A DNA stretch of 64,000 bases. Origin: Sandaracinaceae bacterium. GTDB taxonomy: Bacteria; Myxococcota_A; Polyangia; Polyangiales; Sandaracinaceae. Made by a program: the position numbers and the translations under genes. The DNA lies in contig JAVJQK010000028.1 of assembly GCA_040218145.1 (NCBI GenBank), positions 19,781 to 83,780 on the forward strand, in the 5' to 3' direction. Numbering within the stretch: the stretch's first letter is position 1; every line of letters begins with the position of its first letter. Below are positions 1 to 6,964 of this stretch, piece after piece. Under the pieces are notes generated by a model. It was not told the origin of the DNA and searched no databases. It saw nothing but the letters and a program-made list of their open reading frames with translations.

Positions 1-43
1 TCCGACGAGACCAGTCCGCCTGGGCCGGCACTCCGTCCGGCAC

Positions 44-133
44 GGGAGTGTCCGGAATTTCGTGTACGTGCCGTCGGTCCTCCAACCGAAGGAGACCGTC
101 ATGACCCAGGCGAAGCGTGACAAGCCGAGTTGA
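44..133 (+). mobile_element. Possible left-end remnant of an IS256-like element
   Basis: The stretch at 50-68 (GTGTCCGGAATTTCGTGTA) looks like the terminal inverted repeat I associate with IS256-family elements. It is followed, as in such elements, by a good ribosome site (AAGGAG at 89-94) and an ATG at 101. The frame then stops after ten codons at 131-133, just where the composite repeat array begins. No transposase domain and no right end are seen. I infer a truncated insertion-sequence end. An alternative is the tail of a gene lying upstream of the window, since the same frame is open back to base 2. Family assignment is from memory of the end sequence only. Confidence 0.3.
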
Positions 134-164
134 GTGTTGTCGGTCGAGCAACGGCCTCGGATCC

Positions 165-603
165 GCCACGCGGCCAGCTTTCGCGAAGCGAAAGCGCGAG
201 CCGCGGGGGCCCCAGCGCCCCGCCGCTGGGGTCGGCGACCGAGCGCGCGGAGCGCGCCGGTTCGCGGAGCGCTGGCGCTGACGGGGACCGCGCGTGCCTA
301 GCCGAGGGGCGAGAGAGCGCAGTCGGCGACCCGCCAGGCGGCCAGCTTTCGCGAAGCGAAAGCGTGAGCCGCAGGGGCCCCAGCGCCGCTGGGGTCGCGG
401 CCCGAGCGAAGCGAGGGCCGGCCTAGTGCGGGAGGCTGACCGGCGAACGACGAGCGAGCGCAGTCGGCGACCGCGCCAGGGCGGCCAGCGAGCGCGAAGC
501 GCGAGCGCGAGCCGCGGGGGCCCCAGCGCCCCGCCGCTGGGGTCGCGGCCCGAGCGAAGCGAGGGCCGGCGTAGTCCGGGAGGGGGGCCCCATGGGCGCT
601 CTG
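165..603. repeat. Composite palindromic repeat array, three imperfect copies
   Basis: Three diverged copies of a roughly 100-150 base unit start near 167, 337 and 481. Each has a core reading GGCCAGC, a palindrome built on CTTTCGCGAAGCGAAAG (degenerate in copy three), GAGCCGC, and a second hairpin with arms CCCCAGCG and CGCTGGGG. The flank of two copies is GAGCGAAGCGAGGGCCGGC. Open frames through it differ between copies and look spurious. The same unit recurs inverted at 63664-63820. Confidence 0.85.
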
Positions 604-639
604 CCCCATGGGGGGAGGGCCTGCGTTCAGGCCCTCCAG

Positions 640-677
640 AAAAAACGCGGGCCCCATGGGCGCTCTGCCCCATGGGG
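640..677 (-). terminator. Second tandem terminator downstream of the lectin gene
   Basis: Read on the minus strand, a hairpin with 9-bp arms (CCCCATGGG at 652-660 pairing with 669-677) is followed after CCCGCG by six T residues (A640-645). It lies just beyond a GGAGGG/CCCTCC palindrome and belongs to the repeat array. Confidence 0.65.
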
Positions 678-703
678 GGAGGGCCTGCGTTCAGGCCCTC
701 CAG

Positions 704-732
704 AAAAAAGACGCGGGCCTGCGTTCAGGCCC
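704..732 (-). terminator. First intrinsic terminator of the lectin gene
   Basis: On the minus strand the hairpin GGGCCTG-AACG-CAGGCCC (715-732) is followed by GCGTC and a run of T residues (A704-709 on the plus strand). It sits 20 bases past the lectin stop codon, so it is a plausible Rho-independent terminator. Its hairpin is the same palindrome that opens the repeat unit. Confidence 0.65.
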
Positions 733-751
733 TCCAGGAAGGAAACTCTCT

Positions 752-1762
752 TCAGCCCACGGGCGGCGGGCCGCCCTCGTACTGCACGATCGAGCTCCAC
801 GGGCCGCGGCCGGGGGCCGGCTGCCAGTTGTGCCAGATCTCGTCGTTCGGGCCGGCGTAGAAGATCTCCAGGCGGCCGTCTGCGTTCTGTCCGACCGCGA
901 GGTCCGTCGCCTTGGCGCCGAGGCTCTCGCCGTCGCTGCCCCAGTCGCCGTTGGCCTCCATCTGCCAGAGGTTCCGGATGTGGGCGTCCTGGTCGATGTA
1001 GAACAGCTCCAGGCGGCCGCCGCGGTTCTCGGCGATGGCCACGCGCTGGGCGATGACGTTCAGGTCCTCGCGGCCGCTCCAGTCGCCGTTCGCTTCGGTC
1101 TGCCAGTCGTGCCAGACGTGGCCGTCGACGTCGGTCCAGAAGACCTCGAGGCGGCCGTCCGCGTTGCTGGCCACGACGACCTGCTTGCCCGTGCCGTCGA
1201 GCTGCTCCGCGCCGTGCCAGTCGCCGTTCGCCTCGGTCTGCCAGTCGTGCCAGAGCTGGCCCGCCGCGCCGAGGTAGAAGACCTCGAGCCGTCCATCTTC
1301 GTTGCGACCGACGGCGACGTCGATGGCCTTCTCACCGAGCTTCTCCTTGCCGCTCCAGTCGCCGTTCGGCTCGAGCTGCCAGTCGTGCCAGAGGGCGCCG
1401 TCGTCGCCGACCCAGAAGAGCTCGAGCCGGCCGTCGGCGTTGCTCGAGACGTCGAGCGCGCGGCCCTTGGCCCCGAGGCTCTCCGCGCCGTGCCAGTCGC
1501 CGCCGGGCTCGGTCTGCCAGTCGTGCTGCACGTCGCCCTCGGGCGAGAGGTAGAAGATCTCCAGGCGCCCGTCGGCGTTGACGCCCACCGCGACCTGGGT
1601 GGCCTTCACCTCGAGGCTCTCCTCGCCCTTCCAGAGCGAGTTCGGTCGGTTCTGCCAGTTGTGCCGGAGGACTCCGTCCGGCTTGATGTAGAACGCTTCC
1701 AGGCGACCGTCGTGGTTGCGGCCGATGGCGATGCGCTTCTCCGGGGGGGCGAGCTTGGTCAT
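752..1762 (-). CDS. PLL-like (DUF346-type) seven-repeat lectin
   Basis: The 336-residue protein is built from seven repeats of about 46 residues. Each has the pattern VAVGxNxDGRLExFY, a short loop, then WHDWQTEANGDW and a turn. This is the signature of PLL-type lectins from Photorhabdus and related bacteria, which fold as seven-bladed beta-propellers and bind fucosylated or methylated sugars. Exactly seven repeats are present, so one propeller per chain is expected. No signal peptide is visible, as in other PLL-type lectins. The ATG start has a good GAGGAG ribosome site four bases upstream. The gene stands alone and ends in tandem terminators inside a repeat array. Blades 1 and 6 deviate most at the WHDWQ position (RHNWQ and RNLWQ), which may mean fewer working sugar pockets. 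Sugar specificity cannot be read from the sequence. Confidence 0.85.
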   Translation of the reverse strand: MTKLAPPEKRIAIGRNHDGRLEAFYIKPDGVLRHNWQNRPNSLWKGEESLEVKATQVAVGVNADGRLEIFYLSPEGDVQHDWQTEPGGDWHGAESLGAKGRALDVSSNADGRLELFWVGDDGALWHDWQLEPNGDWSGKEKLGEKAIDVAVGRNEDGRLEVFYLGAAGQLWHDWQTEANGDWHGAEQLDGTGKQVVVASNADGRLEVFWTDVDGHVWHDWQTEANGDWSGREDLNVIAQRVAIAENRGGRLELFYIDQDAHIRNLWQMEANGDWGSDGESLGAKATDLAVGQNADGRLEIFYAGPNDEIWHNWQPAPGRGPWSSIVQYEGGPPPVG

Positions 1763-1877
1763 GAGGCTCCTCGAACGAAAAAGGCCGAAAGTCGTACGTC
1801 ACTTAGGCAGCGGGGGCGCCGACTTCAAGGCTCGGCGGGGCGTGGTCTCACACCGTCCGAGTCGTCTCGCCTCACCC

Positions 1878-1902
1878 CCGACCGTCACGCTAGCACGGTC
1901 GG
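1878..1902. promoter_or_regulatory. 8-bp inverted repeat between divergent genes
   Basis: Perfect arms CCGACCGT (1878-1885) and ACGGTCGG (1895-1902) are separated by nine bases. The site sits in the 234-base region between the lectin start and the ECF sigma gene. It has the size of a dimeric repressor operator. No terminator T-tract follows on either strand. Function is inferred. Confidence 0.4.
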
Positions 1903-1996
1903 TACCGGTCGCAGAGCCCATGAAATCGTGGGTCTTTCAGGAAAAGCGAGGGGTCCGTGAGCCAAGAACGGTCACGGATCGTGGTGTCGCAGGCAC

Positions 1997-2605
1997 ATGG
2001 GGAGTGAGATGCAGGCACACGCGGAGGCGGGCGGGGATCCGATGGATCCCATCGCCGTGCTCATACGGGAGGGGCAGCACCGAGAAGCGGTAGCGGCCTG
2101 CGCCCGGGCGCACGGTGAAGCGGTGGGGAGGCTGTGCATGGCCTTGCTCGGCAGTCAGGCGGAGGCGGAGGAGATCGCCCAGGAGGTCCTGATCGCCGCG
2201 CACCGCGCGATGGGGAGCTACCGCGGGGACGGCTCCATCCGGGCGTGGCTCTGCGGCATCGCGCGGCGGAAGTGCGCGCGGAAGGTCGAGACGCGGGTGC
2301 GGCGCGAGCGGAAGCTCAAGCTCGTGCACGACGCGGAGGCCGACGCGGAGCTGCCCGACGAGACGCTCCAGAAGCGACGGCGGGCCGAGGTGGTGCGGGC
2401 CGCGCTCGAGAGGCTCAAGCCCTCCGAGCGAGACGCGGTGGTGCTCCGGTACGACGGCGGGCTCGCCTATCGCGAGATCGGGGAGGCCTGCGGGATCGAC
2501 GAGGCGGCGGCGCGCAAGCGCGTCAGCCGCGCTCTCGCGCGGATGAGGACGATGCTGAAGGACCAGCTGAGCGATCAGCTGCCGAACGACGGGGCCGGAC
2601 GATGA
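1997..2605 (+). CDS. ECF-type RNA polymerase sigma factor
   Basis: The 202-residue product has the two conserved regions of group 4 (ECF) sigma factors. Region 2 is recognisable in AEEIAQEVLIAAHRA and GSIRAWLCGIARRKCARK, and region 4 in LKPSERDAVVLRY plus the helix-turn-helix YREIGEACGIDEAAARKRVSRAL. It would direct core polymerase to a small regulon. The next gene starts inside its stop codon (ATGA), so the two are translationally coupled, and that partner looks like a membrane anti-sigma factor. The start is uncertain: ATG at 2009 has a better ribosome site (GGGGAG at 1999-2004) than ATG at 1997, and ATG at 2042 is also possible. All three keep the domains intact. Confidence 0.9.
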   Translation: MGSEMQAHAEAGGDPMDPIAVLIREGQHREAVAACARAHGEAVGRLCMALLGSQAEAEEIAQEVLIAAHRAMGSYRGDGSIRAWLCGIARRKCARKVETRVRRERKLKLVHDAEADAELPDETLQKRRRAEVVRAALERLKPSERDAVVLRYDGGLAYREIGEACGIDEAAARKRVSRALARMRTMLKDQLSDQLPNDGAGR

Positions 2606-5600
2606 GCGAGCGAGCAGAGAAGTACGAGGCCTTCCTGGACGACCTGGCCCCGATCGTCGACGGCGACGCCGCGGTGATCGAGCGCCACGCGGACTTCCTC
2701 GTGGACGACGACGAGGCGCGCGACCTGCGCCACGAGGCCACCGCCGCGGCCGACCGGATCCGCGAGGCGGGCGCCGACTTCGTGATGCCCGTCGACTTCG
2801 AAGCGCGGGTCCTCGCCTCTCTGGATGAACAGGCCGACCTCGAGGACGACGCCGACCCTGGCCGCATCACGAATCCGGGGTTCGCGAGCCCCGACCTGCC
2901 CTCGTCGAGCGGCGTACGCAGCGCCGACGCGCCCGCCGCTGGCACGCTCGCCAAGACGGAGGCCATGCCCGCGCGCTCCGACGCGGAGTCGCCGCGCGCG
3001 AAGCCCGACGCCGCCCCGGAGACGGCCGAGAAGGGCACGAAGCGCCGCATGGGCAAGCTCCTCTTCTTTCCCGTCGCGGGCGTGATCGCCGTCGCGGCGG
3101 CGGCCGCGGTCGGGCTCCTCGTCTGGGGCGGCGACGACGCCGCGGATCCGGCGCCGCAGGTGGCCAGCGCGGGGCTCGAAGGGACGCTCGGCGTCGTCGA
3201 GCGCGCCGCGGACGACGGGCAGAGCGGCGTCTCGGTCCAGCGGCCCGGCCAGGACGGCTTCGTGGCGCTCGGCGCCGGCGAGCGCGCGCCGACCGGCTCG
3301 GTCCTGCGCACCGACGCGCGGACCCGCGCGCGCTTCTCTCTCGGCGACGGCTCGGTGGTCGTGCTCAACCACGCCACCGAGGTCGCGCTGACGGGAGAGG
3401 GCCCGCGCGCGCTGGATCTGCGGAGCGGAGAGATCGTGGCCGACGTCGCGCACCTCGCGGACGGCCCCAACCTGAACATCCAGACGCCGACCGGCGCGGT
3501 GGAGGTGCTGGGCACGGAGCTCGTGGTCAGCGCGACCGACGAGATGACGAGCGTGCGCGTCACCCGCGGCGTGGTGGCGGTGCGGGACCGGGGCGGCGCG
3601 CGCGCCGAGGTCCGCGCGGGCGAGGAGGGGATCTTGCGCCCGAGCGCGCCGCCTTCCGTGGCGCCGGTGACGGATCTGTCGAGCTCGGTCGCGTGGTCGG
3701 AGCTCGGCGCGATCGAAGCCGACGACGACGCCCGCTCCGAGAGCCTCGCGGGCATCGGCTCGCTGCGCGCGCGGCGGCCCGGTCAGCGCGGTGACCAGGA
3801 GCGCCCGCTCGCCCTCGCGAGCCACAAGGTGACGGTGCGCATCGTCGGCAACGTCGCGCGCACGGAGATCGAGGAGGTCTTCCGCAACGACGGCGACCAC
3901 ACGCTCGAGGGCATCTACCGCTTCCCCCTGCCGCCCGACGCGCAGATCGCGAGCCTCGCGCTCGACGTCGAGGGCCGCATGGAGGAGGGCTCCTTCGTGG
4001 AGCGCGATCGCGCGGCGCAGATCTGGAGGGGCGTGATCCGGAACGCGACGCCGGTGGCGCGGCGCGACGACAGCGAGGAGTTCATCTGGGTCCCCGGCCC
4101 CTGGCACGACCCGGCGCTCCTCGAGTGGCAGCGCGGCGGCCAGTTCGAGCTGCGCGTCTTCCCCATCCCCGCCCACGGCGAGCGGCGGGTGACCCTCGCC
4201 TACACGCAGACGGTGCAGCCGCAGGGCGCGCGCCGCCGCTACGTCTACCCCCTCGCGCACTCGAACGACGCCTCGACGCAGGTCGGCCAGTTCGAGGTCG
4301 ACGTGCGGGTGGCCGGCGCCGACGGGGTCAGCCCGCGCGGCTACGCGCTCTCGACGCGCCAGGAAGACGGCGCGACGCGCCTGGCGATGGAGGAGCGCGA
4401 CTTCCTCCCGAAGGGCGATCTCGTCATCGACTACGCGCTGCCGGGAGGCGAGCGTGACCTGCGCTGGTGGACCTTCCGCGGCCAGGCGGCGGAGGCGCCG
4501 CCCGAGGACAGCCGCGAGCGCGACCGCGAGGTCAACGATCTGCAGCGCCGGCTCGCCGAGGACGACCGCCCGTACGTCGCCTTCGCGCTGCGGCCGGAGC
4601 TGCCCCGCGCCACGGAGCGGCGCGCGCGCGACTACGTGATGGTCGTCGACGCGAGCCAGTCGATGGTCGGCGAGCGCTACGACCGCGCGGTGGCGCTGAC
4701 GTCGCGCGTCGTGCGCGAGATGGATCGGCGCGATCGCTTCACGGTGCTCGCGTGCGACTACCAGTGCCGCGCCATGCCCGGCGGCCTGCAGGGCCCGAGC
4801 GCGCAGATCGCGGGCGCGACGGAAGAGTGGCTGGACTCGGTCGAGCCGGCCGGGGCATCCGATCTCGTGGCGGTGCTCGCGGAGGCGGTCGCGACCGCGG
4901 CGGGCGAGCGGCGGGACGGCCGGGAGCTCCACGTCATGTACGTGGGCGACGGCACCTCGTCGGTCGGCTACCGCCGGGCGGCGTCGATCTCCGCCGAGAC
5001 GCGCGGGCTGGTCGAGCGCGAGCGCGTCGCGATCAGCACCGTGGGCATCGGCGGCGACGCGGACACGATGGTGCTCGGCGCCATCGCGCGGGCCGGCGGC
5101 GGGCACTACGTGCCGTACGTCCCCGGGCAGCGCGCGAGCGCGGCGGCGATGGCGGTCCTCGAGACGAGCTACGGCGCGTCCCTCGAGTCGCCCCGGCTGG
5201 AGCTGCCCGACGGGCTCAGCGACGTGGCGCCGACCGCGCTGCCGACCATCCGCGCGGGCCAGGAGGTCATCGTGGTGGCGCGCATGGATCGCGATCGCGT
5301 GCAAGGTAGCGTGCGGTTGCATGGCAGCGTCGCCGGTCGCCCCTTCGAGGAGCGCTACCCGGTGGAGCTCGTCCCGAGCGACGCCGAGGGCAACCGCTTC
5401 GTGCCGCAGCTCTGGGCCGCCAAGCAGATCGAGCAGCTCCAGCTCGAGGGCGACGGCTCGGACCGCGGACGCATCATCGCGCTGAGCAAGGGCTTCGGCG
5501 TGATGAGCCGACACACCTCGCTCCTCGTGCTCGAGAGCGAGGCGATGTTCCGCGCCTTCCGCGTCGACCGGCGCAGCTCGGTGCCCCACTGGACGGGCGA

Positions 5601-6948
5601 CGAGGACGCCGAGGCGGGGGAGAGCGACGGCGTGCTCAACGCGGAGCAGCAGCAGGTCGGCCTCGGCGGCCTCGGCACGATGGGGGCCGGGCGCGGGGGC
5701 GGCGGCGCGCTCCGCGGTCGAAGCTCGGCGCGCGCGCGGCCCGCCCCGGCGAGCCCCGCGGCCGCGGCAGACAGCCTGGCGTCCGGCCCGGCCCAAGCCA
5801 CCGGGGGGAGCGCGAGCCGCGCCATCGGCGGGGACGCTTTCTTCGGCGGCGGGGCGGTCCCGCCGATGGACCAGCTGCGCGACGAGCGCCGTAACGTCCC
5901 CGACGACGAGGATCGCGCCGCGCCGGAGCGCGAAGAGGCGTCTCGTGCGCAGACGGAGCCGGCGCCGACGCGCCGCCGCACGCGCCGACGCCGTGGGCCC
6001 GGCCAGTGGATGCGACGCGTGTGGGTGCGGACCGGCGAGGTGCGCGGGAGCGCGGAGCCGTCCACGCGGGATCGTTCCCGCGCCGACGACGCCGAGGCCG
6101 CGCTCCGCGAGAACCCGGACAGCCGCGACCGACACCGCGACGCGTACCGGGCGCTCGCCCGGGCGGAGCGCCTCGACCGCGCGCTCGAGGTGGTCGACGC
6201 GTGGATCGAGCGGGATCGCCTCGACCCCGAGGCCCTCACCGCGAAGGCCGACGTGCTCGGGCGCATGGGGCGCCGCGACGAGGCGCTCCGACTCCTCACG
6301 GGCACGGTCGATCTCAGCCCCGACGGCGCGACGCTGCACCAGCGCCTGGCGCGGGCGTTCGAGCGGGTCGGTCGCGAGGAGCGCGCCTGCGCCCACCGCA
6401 TCGCGCTCGCCGAGATCGACGAGAGCGACGCGAGCGCGGTGGCCGACGCGATGCGCTGCGAGCGCGCGCTCGGCCGCGACTCCGCGGCGACCCGGCTGCT
6501 CAGCTCGGTGCGCGACGCCAGCGTGCGGACCCGGGCCGAGCGCCTGGCCCAGCGCGAGGACGAGGGCCGACGCTTCCGCGGCGACTTCACGGTCGAGGCG
6601 GAGTGGCGCGGTGACGACGACGTGGACGTCTCGATCCTCACCCGGCAGGGCACGCGCCTGAGCTGGATGGGCGGGCGCACCACGGTGGTCGGCGACGACG
6701 CGAACGGCCGCGGCCGCGAGCGCCTGGGTCTGCGCTGGACGGCGCCCGGCACCTACGTCATCGAGGTCAGCCGGACGGACCCGAACGACACGCGCGAGAT
6801 CCGCGGGCACCTCGACGTGCGCGTCCTCGGCCAGCGCCAGCGGGTCCCCTTCACGCTGCGCGGTGAGCGAGAGGCGGTGGCCCGCGTGCGGGTGCGCCGC
6901 GAGTCCCGCCTCGAGCGCGTGACCGGCACCGTCAATCCGGGGTTCTGA
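2602..6948 (+). CDS. Giant anti-sigma-like FecR / VIT / vWA / TPR membrane protein
   Basis: This 1448-residue protein overlaps the sigma gene by four bases. The first ~80 residues are an acidic helical segment in the position of an anti-sigma domain, without the usual zinc-binding Cys. A low-complexity linker leads to one transmembrane helix at about 150-175. After that come a FecR-like domain (~190-350, with NIQTPTGAVEVLGTELVV), a VIT domain (~395-510), and a von Willebrand A domain beginning at VMVVDASQSM near residue 680, whose DxSxS metal site is intact. A Gly-rich/Arg-rich linker and TPR-like helices (~1170-1330) precede a beta-rich end. Known families suggest a membrane sensor in which extracytoplasmic ligand or protein binding controls the sigma factor. 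Fusion of VIT/vWA to an anti-sigma is inferred from gene order. The start at ATG 2602 is set by coupling, although the frame is open upstream to 2134. Confidence 0.8.
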   Translation: MSERAEKYEAFLDDLAPIVDGDAAVIERHADFLVDDDEARDLRHEATAAADRIREAGADFVMPVDFEARVLASLDEQADLEDDADPGRITNPGFASPDLPSSSGVRSADAPAAGTLAKTEAMPARSDAESPRAKPDAAPETAEKGTKRRMGKLLFFPVAGVIAVAAAAAVGLLVWGGDDAADPAPQVASAGLEGTLGVVERAADDGQSGVSVQRPGQDGFVALGAGERAPTGSVLRTDARTRARFSLGDGSVVVLNHATEVALTGEGPRALDLRSGEIVADVAHLADGPNLNIQTPTGAVEVLGTELVVSATDEMTSVRVTRGVVAVRDRGGARAEVRAGEEGILRPSAPPSVAPVTDLSSSVAWSELGAIEADDDARSESLAGIGSLRARRPGQRGDQERPLALASHKVTVRIVGNVARTEIEEVFRNDGDHTLEGIYRFPLPPDAQIASLALDVEGRMEEGSFVERDRAAQIWRGVIRNATPVARRDDSEEFIWVPGPWHDPALLEWQRGGQFELRVFPIPAHGERRVTLAYTQTVQPQGARRRYVYPLAHSNDASTQVGQFEVDVRVAGADGVSPRGYALSTRQEDGATRLAMEERDFLPKGDLVIDYALPGGERDLRWWTFRGQAAEAPPEDSRERDREVNDLQRRLAEDDRPYVAFALRPELPRATERRARDYVMVVDASQSMVGERYDRAVALTSRVVREMDRRDRFTVLACDYQCRAMPGGLQGPSAQIAGATEEWLDSVEPAGASDLVAVLAEAVATAAGERRDGRELHVMYVGDGTSSVGYRRAASISAETRGLVERERVAISTVGIGGDADTMVLGAIARAGGGHYVPYVPGQRASAAAMAVLETSYGASLESPRLELPDGLSDVAPTALPTIRAGQEVIVVARMDRDRVQGSVRLHGSVAGRPFEERYPVELVPSDAEGNRFVPQLWAAKQIEQLQLEGDGSDRGRIIALSKGFGVMSRHTSLLVLESEAMFRAFRVDRRSSVPHWTGDEDAEAGESDGVLNAEQQQVGLGGLGTMGAGRGGGGALRGRSSARARPAPASPAAAADSLASGPAQATGGSASRAIGGDAFFGGGAVPPMDQLRDERRNVPDDEDRAAPEREEASRAQTEPAPTRRRTRRRRGPGQWMRRVWVRTGEVRGSAEPSTRDRSRADDAEAALRENPDSRDRHRDAYRALARAERLDRALEVVDAWIERDRLDPEALTAKADVLGRMGRRDEALRLLTGTVDLSPDGATLHQRLARAFERVGREERACAHRIALAEIDESDASAVADAMRCERALGRDSAATRLLSSVRDASVRTRAERLAQREDEGRRFRGDFTVEAEWRGDDDVDVSILTRQGTRLSWMGGRTTVVGDDANGRGRERLGLRWTAPGTYVIEVSRTDPNDTREIRGHLDVRVLGQRQRVPFTLRGEREAVARVRVRRESRLERVTGTVNPGF

Positions 6949-6964
6949 GCGAGCGCTTCGTCGC

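Noticed and set aside
130..860. Overlapping open frames in the first 860 bases
   Set aside because: They arise from stop-poor GC repeats, their translations repeat Arg/Ser/Pro words, and they change frame between repeat copies.
2575..6810. 1411-codon minus-strand open frame opposite the VIT/vWA gene
   Set aside because: The plus strand has clear FecR, VIT and vWA motifs; the opposite frame is Arg/Ala/His-rich without domains, a usual shadow in GC-rich DNA.
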